A DNA stretch of 64,000 bases from Paulinella micropora. Lineage: Eukaryota; Cercozoa; Imbricatea; Euglyphida; Paulinellidae. Positions 1-10,900 of the stretch are shown here, in pieces (the stretch's first letter is position 1; each line of letters starts with the position of its first letter). The position numbers and the translations under genes are program-made. Under the pieces are notes generated by a model. It did no database searches. It was not told the origin of the DNA and saw nothing but the letters and a program-made list of their open reading frames with translations. The stretch lies in contig WBZZ01001314.1 of the NCBI GenBank assembly GCA_019918135.1, positions 62,001 through 126,000 of the forward strand, given 5' to 3'.

Positions 1-1248
1 TCCGGCTCCCGCTGCCGGGGGGGTCGTCAAATGGTACATTTGCCAGAGCGGCTGCAAGAGATGCGGAGCCGTAGCCTTTAGGTAGTCCCAGCTGCTCAGC
101 GCATAGGCGAAGCCTGGCTGTTCCACGTGTGTTCTCTGCCTATCCCCCTCCCTAAAGCAGCTTGCGAGGAGGGCCGCGTCGCTTTGTAAGTAGGCATAGA
201 GCTGGTGCGTAACCTCGGCCACCTGTTTTAACGGGTACGCAGCGCTGGGCTCGCGACGGGCATCGCACTGGCCGTAGCCTTGCAGAAAGGACTTCCAGTA
301 CGCGTCGCGGTTGTCGGCGGAGGGGAAGTCCAGGGGGCTGTGCCAGAACCAGACCACCCGCATCCACAGCTTCTCGGTGTGGACAGGCTCACGCTGTATC
401 GCGCGCTGTCTGGCACAACACTCGCCGCCACAAAAATGCTTTCGGCGCGGGTAGAGATAGCGTGTCTCCCCGTCTACCTTGACCTCAGTAATTCCCTTGC
501 TGTACCCAGGTGTCCAGATCGGGCCCTCGGGCTGGATTTCGTACACGGCCCGTGCGCCCAAGCCCCGTGAACTACGCGTAAAGCACTCGAAGGCAGAACC
601 CTCTCCCCCCCGGACGGTCTCCATCGCACTCAAGAGCTGGCTCAAGGTCTGGACACGCAAGCCGTAGAGCAAAAAGACCAGCCTGTTGTTCGTCAGGCGC
701 AGAGCGCTCTCTAGCGCGTCCGGTAGTACCATCAGCTTGCTCCAGACACCCTGCCGGGCACACCAGGGCACATCCTCCGGCCCGGTCGGCCTAACCAGCA
801 GAGAGCTAATTGCCTCGTCGCGGGGATCGACTGGCGCGTGGTCGTAGGGGCGCAGGGCTTCCAGGGTCAACAGAAACGAGAGCACCTTGTCCACGTGAGT
901 GCGTAGTAACAGTGCCACCGTCTCGGTGTTGCCCTCGACCCGAATTCCTTCTTCCGCGCCGGCGGCGGAGGACCCCGCCGCTGCCCGTAAGAGGGGTGAG
1001 TCCACCACGGCAAGCTGGCCGGCGGTAGCCTCCAGTGTTTCCCCGGTGCGGAAGATCAGGGTTAGCGGGCGTGCGTGCGTTGTCCCGTCGACGCCCGCAC
1101 GCTCGTCGTCGTCCTCTTCCAGGGCGGGCGCTGGTTCCGACCACGCCACTGCTGGTCTGGCTGGTCTGTGCCGTTGCCAGGCCGGAGGGGCTCCGGCCGC
1201 TGGCCGGGGTGTCTGGCACAGTAGGCGGCGCTTGTTCTTTTGGCTCAT
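1..1248 (-). CDS. SKP1/BTB-like region protein, copy A (C-terminus off window)
   Basis: Residues 1-416 of a 434-residue protein; the end lies beyond base 1. The start is the Met at 1248 (MSQKNKRRLL), common to all three copies; longer upstream reading is low-complexity and differs between copies. The frame is open throughout this copy. Domain description is given under the intact copy at 26,251-27,555. It is divergent from the Pro/Arg-rich gene, with a G-run-rich spacer of 414 bp between them. Function unknown. Confidence 0.65.
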   Translation of the reverse strand, partial: MSQKNKRRLLCQTPRPAAGAPPAWQRHRPARPAVAWSEPAPALEEDDDERAGVDGTTHARPLTLIFRTGETLEATAGQLAVVDSPLLRAAAGSSAAGAEEGIRVEGNTETVALLLRTHVDKVLSFLLTLEALRPYDHAPVDPRDEAISSLLVRPTGPEDVPWCARQGVWSKLMVLPDALESALRLTNNRLVFLLYGLRVQTLSQLLSAMETVRGGEGSAFECFTRSSRGLGARAVYEIQPEGPIWTPGYSKGITEVKVDGETRYLYPRRKHFCGGECCARQRAIQREPVHTEKLWMRVVWFWHSPLDFPSADNRDAYWKSFLQGYGQCDARREPSAAYPLKQVAEVTHQLYAYLQSDAALLASCFREGDRQRTHVEQPGFAYALSSWDYLKATAPHLLQPLWQMYHLTTPPAAGAG

Positions 1249-1662
1249 GGCCTCTTTAGAACTTTTGTTACCCCCCACGCACATACACACGACCGTGTAC
1301 ACAGCACCGACCCGTAGCCGGTCTCGCGGGCCCACACACGGCACAGGCTGCACGCGGGGCCGGGTCTGGGCGGCCCGGGGAGGCAGACTTCCAGCCGGAC
1401 CCTCGCGTACCAGTGTGGCGGCAACCGGTCGGGGGGGGGGGGGGGGGGACGGGCTTCCCCCCTCCCCAGCGCCCGCCCTGACCACCGGCAGCCACGGCCG
1501 GCGGGGAGGGGGGGGGGGGGGGGAGAGCGCGCGGCCGCCGGCCCCGGCGGGGGGGGGGGGGGGAGGAGGCGGGCGCTCGTGCGCGGGCGCGGGGTTGGGG
1601 GAGTGGGGCAGGGCCCGCTGCCTCTTCCTCGCGGGGCTAGAAAGTAGACCCTCCGAAACCGT
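1249..1662. promoter_or_regulatory. Divergent intergenic region with long G runs, copy A
   Basis: Lies between the starts of a minus-strand gene (1248) and a plus-strand gene (1663), so any promoters of both must sit here. It holds three long plus-strand G runs (18, 16 and 15 bases, around 1431-1563) separated by GC-rich sequence, potentially G-quadruplex forming. I see no TATA box. The other copies have the same three runs with other lengths: 19/13/12 and 19/14/13. Confidence 0.5.
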
Positions 1663-2707
1663 ATGTCGGTGGCCTTGGGCACCGAGGAGGACGGCGCCGC
1701 CGCCCCGCCTGGTGCGCCCGCACAGCCCCCCTACGCTGCCGGGCCAGCCGCCGAGGAAGCCGCCGGGCGGGCAGCCGAGCCAGGCGCGTCGGCGCCAGAC
1801 GAGTCGGCGCACGGCGGGGGGGCGCACGCTCCCGCGGCGTGGTCCACCGCCGGGCGCCGTGCGCCCACGGGCGGCGACGCGCCGGAGCCCCCCCCCACGT
1901 GCCGCGCGCCGGACACCGCGCACGCGGTGGGCGCCGGGCGGACGGGCGCCCCCCCTGCCGCGGCGCGCGCGCGCGCCCTACGCTGCACGCCTCCCGGCGC
2001 CTGGTCAGGGCCACAAAGTGCTCCCGCTGGCCGAGACCAGGCGCCTGGCTGACGGCTGCACCTACCTCGTGACCATGCCCGCCCACCTGCCCCCCGCGGC
2101 CGACTCCGAACCCTACTCTCCGACCCAATACTCTAATCCCGTGCCGGCCGCTCCCTCCGCCGACACGAGCGTCGAGGCACTCTTGTCCATGTTCCAGCAC
2201 GAGAGGCCTAGCGCGCCCAGCCTACCGGCAGGAGGCCTGCCGCTCGCCATCCGGGCCTGCGAAGCAGCCGGGGCCAGCGCCACCGACGCGGCCGGACAGC
2301 TAGCCCGGCACGCCCGTACGGACGGCGCCAGAGAGAGCGCTCTGAACGCGGCCGAGGACCTCCGCCGGCTCGAGTACATGCTGCGCCAGGTCTCTTCCCG
2401 CTTGCGGCGCGAGCAAGAGCACCCCGGCACCTATGTCCGCACCTACGTACCCCTGCCGCTGCCACACCCCCCCCTCAAGCGCCGCCGGCTACCGGCCAAG
2501 GGCAGCCCCCCCCGTGACTGTCCGCCGCCCAGGCCGCTGGCCAGGGGGCGCAGCCCGTATGCCCGTGACTACTCCCCGCGCCGGGGCCTGCACACCGCCC
2601 GGGCAAGCCAGCCCCGCCGGCCGCGCCGGCCCTCGCCCGTGCGCGCTTGTCCGCCACCCCTCGGCTCCGAGACTGAATACCCCCCGCTGCTGGACCCTGT
2701 CCTCTGA
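1663..2707 (+). CDS. Pro/Arg-rich nuclear-type protein, copy A (frame broken at a C run)
   Basis: Same gene as the intact copy at 14,813-15,856. A C9 run near 1890-1898 (C8 in the intact copy) puts the first part out of frame with the rest, so the start Met at 1663 no longer reads to the stop at 2705-2707. The C-terminal three quarters are open and include the LKRRRLP basic motif. Polyadenylation signal AATAAA follows at 2892. Confidence 0.6.
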
Positions 2708-3132
2708 CCTACGGCCTCTGCTGCCCGGTTCACGCCCAGCCGCCTTCGTACCAGCAGTGAGGCCCCGGGCTTGTGTGACTGTCCGGTAGCCAGGACCAGG
2801 CCCCCCCCATATTTGGCCTCTCCGCCGGCAGGGCCACCCCCCCTAGAAGTGACGAATTTGCTACGGACAGGCTAGTCAAAGTTGTACTTTTAATAAAAGA
2901 AACAAAAGAAAGACAGGCTTGGCCCCCGGTTTTGTTGGCGCGAGTTCCCGGGCGTCCAGTGAGAAAGTGGGATCCCCCTGCTTAAGCTGAGTTCAAATTC
3001 TTAAGGACCGTTCTATCCGTCCGCGAGCGGGGCAGAACTTGATTAGTTGGGGTAGAACCGCCCCGCGAGGCCGGCACTGACAGAAATCTGGTAGAGTCCG
3101 CTGAAAGTTCCGTTTCGGGGGTACCAACCTCC
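2708..3132. other. Convergent intergenic region, copy A
   Basis: Between the 3' ends of the Pro/Arg-rich gene (+) and the SGNH gene (-). It contains the plus-strand AATAAA at 2892 and a drop in GC content around it. No ORF, repeat or RNA gene is apparent. Confidence 0.6.
2892..2897 (+). terminator. Polyadenylation signal AATAAA, copy A
   Basis: Canonical AATAAA 185 bases after the stop of the Pro/Arg-rich gene, in an A/T-rich island within very GC-rich DNA. The same signal recurs at 16,041 and 29,191. Confidence 0.7.
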
Positions 3133-4460
3133 CTAGAAACATAAATGAAAAATCTTGAAGAGGCGGTTAGCTTCCAGAGTCTTCATCGTGAGAAGACAAG
3201 CGGTTCCATGACCCACCACTAGCATCTTCTCAGTTTCCAGGCTGACCCTGTCCTTCCAGGCAGCATTGAGAACTTCTTGGTGGACTTGCTGGCCGGAGGA
3301 ACAATTAGTCGAAACTAGGGCTGATCCAAAACGTTCGTAGGAAGCTAAATAGGAAACCCACAAGAAACCGTTCAAGTGCAAGGACCAGCTGATGGAACTT
3401 CCGGCAGGAACCTGGCTAGCTAGCAAGGACGGTGCTCGTAAGCGACCCAGCCTGGAGGTCTCGTTGTCTACGAAATGCCAGCCTGTGTTGGCGATGGCCA
3501 TTTCGTGTAATGACCTGGGATCTCGGCATATCCAGTACAGGTCCGTTTCCTGGGCTATCGCAACCAGAGGTTTCGTAGCCACGCCAGCACCACATTGAAA
3601 TCCGTACTTCTGCCAGTCGTGGCCAGCAGCTGCCTTGGAAGCTCTAGCCCCGCAGTCCTTACACACCGCTTGGAAAAGGGCAGAGGCGATCAGAGCGTGC
3701 CCAAGGTCGCTGGGGTGCACTTTATCTGCGTGCCAAAACAAATCGTACAGGCTGCTGTCCTTCACCAGCGGCGGGGCTAAAATACCTCGGAACGTCAACA
3801 TCGGATCCCATAATACTGGTAAGTAGCGTAGGTTTTGGTTTCGGACGAAGCCAGCTCAAACCACTTTTCCGGCCAAGCGGGAGAATCAGGGTGAGCGCTC
3901 GTTTGCTTGTGCCTGAACCAGTGCAACGAGACCACGGGTGCCTGTTGGTTTTTACGCAAGCGCACGATCCTTTCGACGTGATCGGGACGTCCACCATTGA
4001 CGGATATGTCCATGACGTAAAGATCTGCCGGAGAAAGCTGCAAGCCCGACGAGACCGAGGAGCCCGCGACATACGAGACTCCGTAGTTGAGCTCTCCGAT
4101 TTCAACGTAGAGGGCCTGATAGCTGCCCGGATAAAATTCTTGCAGCAGGTTCAGGAAGACGTTCAAGAAAGAATTCCGGCCGTAGGGCAAAAATTCGGTC
4201 GGGGGAACACACGGGCTCTTGTCTTCAGCATAACAGTTATTGGAACTGCCGGCGCCTTTGGTGATAGAACCACCAATGAACTCGACGACTATCGGTCGTG
4301 TGTGGTCAGTCTCCAACAGGCTGGTGAACTGTCGCAGCAAGGTTTGATTACCGACATTACTCTGGATACACTCCAAGACAGCCAACGGCAGTGGAGCTGA
4401 AAGTCCTACCCATTTGGCCGAGGCCCGGCACAGCACACTACTAAATAACAGGACCACCAT
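3133..4460 (-). CDS. Secreted SGNH/GDSL-type hydrolase, copy A (frame break mid-gene)
   Basis: Two reading frames together cover an SGNH-hydrolase-like protein. The first (4460 to 3795) begins with a hydrophobic signal-peptide-like stretch (MVVLLFSSVL) and has the block I nucleophile motif EFIGGSITKGAG with Ser65. The second (3801 to 3133) has the block V motif DKVHPSDLGH carrying the Asp and His of the triad at its residues 26 and 29. The family hydrolyses esters on lipids or glycans; the substrate here is unknown. The Met at 4460 is preferred over upstream starts because it opens all three copies and gives a signal peptide. The frames overlap by seven bases, the first frame's TGA lying across the second's ATG, identically in each copy. 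This could be a damaged gene, an unrecognised splice or a recoding/reinitiation site. Confidence 0.7.
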
Positions 4461-4907
4461 CGTACGGGTAGGGTTAGTCGTAGTAGTCAGAGAGGCTGGC
4501 GGTCCGCTCAGCGCTCGCTCAGAATCCCAGGAGTGCGCTACACCCCCGCCAGCTTGGTCGCCAGGAGATTTGGCCGAGAGTCTTTCTTGCGGCCCCCCTC
4601 CTCCCTGCTCCAACCCCCCCCCCCCCCCCGCCCTGAGGCTCCGCCGACGGGCGCGGGGGGGCTCCGCCGGGGGGCGCGGGTGCTAGCCGGCCCCGCGCCG
4701 CGGCTGGCCGGACCCAGCCCCGGGGAGGGGGACCCCGCCGGGCCGCCCGCCTCCCTCTCTACCCCCGGCGGCGGCCCCCCCCCCCCCCCCGGTCTCTCGC
4801 CCCCCCCCCTACGCCCGCCGCGGCGCGCGCGCCGCCCGTGCCGGTGCCCGTGCCCGTGCCGCTGGCCCGCTGGCGCTCAGCGCAAAAAGTGTGGGCCGGC
4901 CACCTAG
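4461..4907. promoter_or_regulatory. Divergent intergenic region with long C runs, copy A
   Basis: Separates the SGNH gene (-, start 4460) from the Trp-rich gene (+, start 4908). It contains two long plus-strand C runs (about 16 bases at 4614-4629 and 16 at 4775-4790) within GC-rich, CpG-rich DNA. The corresponding runs are 17/17 and 18/13 in the other copies. Promoters for both genes are inferred only from the divergent layout; no TATA box is evident. Confidence 0.45.
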
Positions 4908-7900
4908 ATGCCGAGCAGTGCCGAGCCCGCCCTGGACGTGATCGCCCCCAAGGCCGAAGCGGGGCTGGCTGCGGCGCTAGCCGACCTCGCCGCCCGTCTC
5001 GGCGCGTCGGCGGGGCCGGCCGCCCGGGCGACCTGTACGCTGTGCTGGGCCTACCCTTCGTGCCACCTCTGGTGGGCCGGCTCGGCCCGGGCGCTGCAAG
5101 CGGGCCTCGGAGTCTGGCAACAAGCGGGCTGGTCGGTGGCCGCGCGGGCCTGGCTGCCCTGGACGGAACGACACGCGTGGGAGGGACGCACGGAGGGGTG
5201 CTGGCTGCTACTACTGACGCGGCCCGAGCAGTGGGCGGCGTGGTACGCCCGGCCCACGCCACCGCCGGCGCCGTGCCTGGGCGACGCGCACGCGCTGCCG
5301 CAGTACGCGGAGGACGCGCTGGGAGGGGGAGACCCGGGCTGGGCCGCGGTGTGGAGCCATGCGCTGCGGGCGAGCGCGGCGGGGGCGGCCCGCGCGCTGG
5401 TCAACTCGTGCCACCGCCGGCGCACCGCCCCTCCGTGCCTAGTGTTCGCCCTGTGGTTGGACTCGTTGGCGCTGGCGGGGCTCGGTGGCGGGCCGGAGTG
5501 GGAGCGCGCCGCGTGGTGGTGCGCCGAACAGCTAGCGCGTGAGCCGGAGCCGGGGCCCCCTGACGACGACGACGCGGGCGCGGCGGCCCCTCCCCGCTTG
5601 CTGCTGGACCGGCTGGCGCTCGTGCGCCGCGAGGCGCGCCGCTGGCCGGGCGGCGTCCCACCCTGGCTACCGCTGTGGCTGGCGTGGCAGGCCAGGCTGT
5701 ACCAGGCTCGCCCCTGCCGGCCCGCGCCCGAGGAGCGCTGGGCGGCGTACCTCGGCGCGCTGCTCCAGGGCGTGGCGGGGCAGGACAGGGACCAGCTGCT
5801 CCGGGCGCAGGCCGCGGCGAACCACTTGCCCGCCGAGGAGCCCGTGCCCTACACCCTGGCCGTCCTGCGCTGGCTGCGCGGCCTGGCCGCGCCGGCCGGC
5901 GGCACCCCGAGACCGCGGGCCCACCCACGCCGCCCCCGCCCGGCGGCCCGCCGCCGCCGCCCGGCCCGCCACCGCCCGTCCTGGGGCCGGCCTGTGCGTG
6001 GTGGGCGGACTCGGCCCGCGGGCGGGCCGGCGGCCAGGACGGCGGCGCGGGCGCTCCCCGGTGGTGGGTGCTGCCCCCGTCCCTGGGCGGGGGGCCACGC
6101 ACGCCCGCCGGCCCGCCCGCTGGCCCGCCCGCGGGCGCGCCCGCGGCACCGGACGACGACTTTGGCCGCGACTTGGACTTTTTGCTAGCGGGCTGCGCCT
6201 GGTTCCGGTCGCAGGGCCGGCCGACGCGGGCCACCGCCGACGCGTGCTGGCGGCTGGCGCTGCGGGCCCTGGCCGGCGAGGACGCTCGCTACCGCTACTG
6301 GCCGGCGTCCAACTTCCGCGGGCCGGCCGAGTGGGTGGCCCCCTGGTCCGCCGCGGGCTGGCTGCGGCCGCACGGCGCCGCGCGCCCGGCCGGCCGGCGC
6401 GCCCGCGAGGAAGAAGACGACCCAGGGGACCCAGGGGGGGGGAACGCTGCGCCTGCCGCGAGTGCCGCGAGTGCCGCGCGACGGCCTGGAACGCGTACTG
6501 CATCGACCTGCGCGTGGCGCCCGCCCGCTTCTGGGTCCGCCTCGCCGGCGCCTACGAGTGCTGGCTGCACCGGCGCCCGGCCCCCGCCGACGACGCCCGG
6601 CCCCCGGCCTGCCCCGCCGGCCCGGCCGCCGGGCGCCCGGCCTGCTTCCGGGGAGCGGCCGAGCGCGGGCTGCTGCGCCAGTGGCTGTCCGCCGCGGACC
6701 CCGGGCCCACCGCCTGCCTGCCGGCCGGGGGCCCCGCCCCGGGCGCTGCCTGCGCGGCGCTCGTCTGGCTGCGAGTCCTGCTGGGGGCGCACGCCGGCCG
6801 GCTGGTGCTGCATGGTGAGCGGCTGGCGCTCCGCCTGCACTGCGCCCGGCCGCAGTTCGAGGCCGCCCGGGGCCACGTGCTCGCGGCCCTGGCCGACCAG
6901 GGGCGGCCGGCCCCGCTCCCCCGGGCCAAGCGGCCGCGGCTGGAGGAGGGCGCCCCGACGGCGTGGGACCTGTTTGCTCGCGCCGAGGCCGAGGCGGTGG
7001 CCGCGGCGGACCGGCGGGCCCGCTCGTGGGGGGAGCCCGCCGCGCGGGCCCTCGTGCAGTGGCGGTGGGCCAGGCGGCGTGAGCGGCGCGGTTGGTGGTC
7101 CGCCTGGTGGCGCGGCCTGGCGCTCGGCCGCGCCCCGGGCACCACCCTGTGCCTGCTGGACGCGCGGACGACGGGCGCGTCGTGGTGGGCGTGGCTGGCC
7201 CGGCACCACCCGTTCGTGAGCCCCAGCGGCGCCGCGTGCGGGCTGGACCTGCCGCCGGGCGCCGCGCTGCCGGGCCTGCCGGTGCTGCTCGACCTCCGGG
7301 CCGCCCGCGTCTGCGCCTGGGAGGTCGACCTCGCCGCCCAGGCCGGGGTGCGCCGCGACGGGTACGCGCCGCCCGTCATCCTGGCAGCCCGGCACGGCGA
7401 GGCCGCCCGGCTGCTCCGCGGCGCCCGGGTGCTGGTGGTGCTCAACGCACAGCACGCCGTGGACGGCGGCCTGCGGGCGCTGCTGCAGGAGTTCAGCTTC
7501 GCACGCGTGCTCTGCGCCGCCCGCGCCGTGGACTGGTGCGTGCCGGCGCCGGGCTGCGTGTGGCACTACCTCCGGCGCCAGCGGGACCGCACCCCGCGCC
7601 TCGAGCCCCCGCGCGTGTGCCAGACCCGCGCGGGCCCGGCGGCGGCCGCCGTGCTGGCCGGGCTGCGCCGGGCCCAGCGCAGCCTGGCGCGCCTCCAGGG
7701 CCAGGACCTCCCCCCCGACCTCGCCCTCCTCTGCGCCATCCGGGCGCTCTGGGCCGGCCGCTGCTGGCGCTGGCGCACGGCCCCCGTGTCGGCGCGGCGC
7801 CTCGGGCCCCGCGGCCTCCGCCAGGGCTACTACGCCTTGTACCCGCCCGACTGGTGGCGCCAGGACGCGAGGCCGCGGCCGCCCGCCACCCTGCCCGCCG

Positions 7901-7962
7901 CGCACCGGCTGGCCCTGCAATCTCCCGACTGCTGGCGGGCCTCGCGCGCGCTCACGGAGCTG
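4908..7962 (+). CDS. Trp/Arg/Pro-rich protein, copy A, truncated at the unit junction
   Basis: Starts at the ATG at 4908. It is unusually rich in Trp, Arg, Ala and Pro, with many WxxA/RxW-type segments and no recognised domain. The good reading frame shifts twice here: at a C4 run (5905-5908; C5 in the other copies) and at a G9 run (6434-6442), after which the correct-looking frame stays open to the junction at 7962. There it continues without a stop into the envelope-like protein. The native 3' part survives only in the third copy (31,206-34,714). Function unknown. Confidence 0.6.
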
Positions 7963-10900
7963 TTTAGGGGCAACTGGTTCACGTTCAGGGACATCATGGG
8001 GCTGCTCGGGCCCCCCGGCTGCGAGCCGCCCGTGCTCGGCACAGACGCGCCGCGCCCGGACAACGCCTGCCACTGCTGGCTGGAAGTAGTTCGGTCGCGC
8101 TGCCTGCGCAAAGCCAACACCCCGCCGTGGACCCCCGCGGCGGAGGAGGCCGCGGTGGAGCCAACCACGGCAATGTGCGGGCCCGCCGTGGGCACGAACC
8201 TGACCAATGATTTCTACGGCGGCTGGCTGCCGCGCGGCGCGCGCAGAGAGACGGTCACGTCTGAGCAGGAGCTCAGCGAGCTGCTGCGCGTGTGGTGCGC
8301 CGCGGCCGTGAAGAGCGCGCCCGACGGCCGTATTTTTTTCAACAGCAACCTGCTGGAGCTGGCGCTGCAGCTGGAGCCGGACGCAGTCCCGCGGCTGGGG
8401 CCCTGGCAGACCGTGCGGCAGCCGTCGAACGAGGTGTACAAGTACTGCTCCACGCACTGGGCCGACATCGAGCCCCAGTCGGCGCTGCTGCGGCGGCGCT
8501 CGAACACGACCAACGCCGCCACGCTGCCGTACGTATTCTTCTACTCGGCGCAGCAGGCGACACGATTCTTACGCCAGCGCGAGATGACGCAGGTGCTGAT
8601 CGACGTGGCGGGTGACCTGCCCGACGACGTGGACATGTCGCCGCGGCCGTTCTTTACCCGTGCGCCCGCGAGGCTGCGCGCCCCGCAGGTCCCGCCCGCG
8701 CTCGGCGACAGCGCGTGGACCGTGCCGCCCGACGTGGCCAACTGCAACACGCTGACGGCCGGCTTCAGCACGGCCAGGCTCCTGCCGCTGTGGCAGCTCA
8801 GGCACGTGGAGACGCGCCAGAGATTTACGTTGCAGCTGAAAAATTTGGACTCGGGCGTGACCTTTACGCAGAATCTGAGCGTGCTGGTGCCGCACCAGCT
8901 GCCGGCCGAGTCGGTGCTGGTGCTGGGCTACCTGTCGTGCCTGCACCACTGGTGCGGGCTCCGCGACAACTACAGCTACGTGTACGACGTGCTGCCCGAG
9001 GAGGTCAGCGGCCACCCGAACCAGGCGCTGCGCTACACCGACTACGTCATGTTCTTCCCCGAGGACGAGCGCGGCGCCGTCGAGCAGAACAGGCACTTGC
9101 TGTTCCCGCTCGGCTGCACTACCGCCGGCGACGACGGCTGTGCTGCTGCCGCTGCTGTGGGCGACTGCGTGCCGCACCACCTGAGCAACCGCGCGACCGT
9201 GCAGGGCGAAACGCAGGCCGAGTTCTGGAAGCGCCAGCACCTGAGCGCGCGCCTGGACCCCACGCGCCTGGGCCGCTCGCCCGTGGACTCGCGCAAGCGC
9301 TTGCTGAACGGGGTGCCGTGGCAGCGCAGGCGCTGCGAACAGAACGGCGCGCCCGAGGGCCCGCTGTGCCGGCTGCTGCGCACGCACTGGTGGCCGTCGT
9401 TGAACTTTCTCGGCGGCGAGACGCTCGACAACGTGGGCTGCGCGGACGGGCGCTTCCCGCTGCGGCCGCTCAACTGGTCGTCGCGCCTGAGCTTCGACGT
9501 GCCGGGCACCAGCTTCGCGCGCCGCGACGAGGTCGCGACCTGGTGCCCGATCGACGGCAGTGCACAAATCGAACCCCGTTCGCCCGTGGGCCGCGAGCCC
9601 GGGCTGCGGCTGCGCTTCCGCCAGGGGCTGGACGCGGGCGCCGGCGCGGCGAGACCGATGCGGCCGCAGGTGTGGCGCGACAACAACCACACGCTGCTGG
9701 CCCAGTCCGACCTGGCGTACCCGACCGCGCAGGGCCTGTACTTCGTCGACGTGCCGGGCACCGACAACCCGGCGGCCGCGGCGGCGCTCGCGAACGGGAC
9801 GAGCGGGCTGTGGCTGCGCGTCGTCGTTGGCACGCAAATGTCGGGTGAGCCGGCCCTGGAGTGCCTGTCGCTGTCGCTCGACATTTCGGGCGGCGCCCAG
9901 AATGTCGAGAGCTTCTTTGCGACAGCAGCCGGCGGCGCGGGCGGCGTGGCCCAGGACACGATCGAGCACATGTGGCTCCAGATGCAGACGGGCGCGGCCG
10001 GCACCGGCACGGTCGCGGCCCTGGTAGCGGCTATGACCGCCGCCGCGACGTCGAACCTGTTGCAGGACGTAATCAAGGCCGGCAACGCCACGGTCCTGGC
10101 GGGCCTGCTGAATGGCTGGGAGCAAGAGCTCGCGGCCCTGCGGGCTGTGCTAATGTCCTCGTTCGCCCAGAACGAAGAGTACCTGCGGCAATCGGGCGCG
10201 AATGCCAACGCGCTCACCCGGCAGCTGGAGGCCACCCTCAACCAGACCAAGTCGGTGCTGTCGAACTTCGACAAGGACCTGGAGGCGGCGCGGCGGGAAA
10301 TAGGCAAGATTAACGTGAGTGACGAGGCGCTGCAGAACGCCAGCGCCAGATGGGGCCACTGGTCCGACGAGGTCCATGATCTCGGGGCCTCGTTGGCCAA
10401 CGCCGGGCTGTTCCAGTCGGTCGTGAGCGGCTACGTGCGCTCGACCGTGCCGAGCGAGTACGTCATAGACGAGATTATACGAGTGCCCGTCGTGAAGTTC
10501 CCGGACGACCGCGGCTCTGTTTGGCGCACTGTGGTGCGGGCGTTTTCTGCGTCGCGCTGGGACGCGTTCAAGAACGGTGCCTCCAATTTCTTCCAGGACG
10601 TAGGCAAATGGGTTGAGAAGGCGGTCGACTGCGCGGCCGACATCGCGACCAAGCTGGACTTCGACTGCGTAGCACCCGGCGCTCCCGACTGCAAGCTTAC
10701 CCGGCCCAAGATCCTGGGCGGGTTCTGTTACAAAGAAAACCAGTTGTTTCACACCTGCCGCGGCGATTACGTGCACACCGACGGCTCCAAGGACGTGCCC
10801 GTCGTGTGCGACCTGAAACGCGCGGCCTGGATGACCAAGTACATCGTGCGCTACGCCTTAGTGGTCTTGGTGTTCTTTGTAATACCACTCGGCACCATTG

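Larger units (their letters stand above)
1..7962. repeat. Tandem unit 0 (right part only) of a 13.15 kb array
   Basis: Base 1 corresponds to about base 13,157 and the sequence then matches the next unit nearly base for base up to 7,962. The left part of this unit lies outside the window. It carries, in order, the SKP1/BTB-like gene (3' end missing), the Pro/Arg-rich gene, the SGNH hydrolase and the front of the Trp-rich gene. Differences from the other copies are mostly C/G run lengths plus a few substitutions, for example two residue changes in the SGNH protein. Confidence 0.95.

Noticed and set aside
899-2707. A 602-codon ORF over the divergent spacer and Pro/Arg-rich gene
   Set aside because: It exists only in copy A, because a C9 run joins two frames. 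The first 250 codons are antisense to a real gene and G-run translation.
5539-6441. N-terminal 300 residues of the 1,861-codon ORF
   Set aside because: This part is the shadow frame of the Trp-rich gene (Arg/Ala/Pro-only). The real start is the ATG at 4908 in another frame, with shifts at runs.
6295-8457. Long antisense ORFs (720, 518, 452, 879 codons) across the GC-rich genes
   Set aside because: At this GC content stops are rare in all frames. These are Arg/Gly/His-biased shadows of the plus-strand proteins and end arbitrarily.
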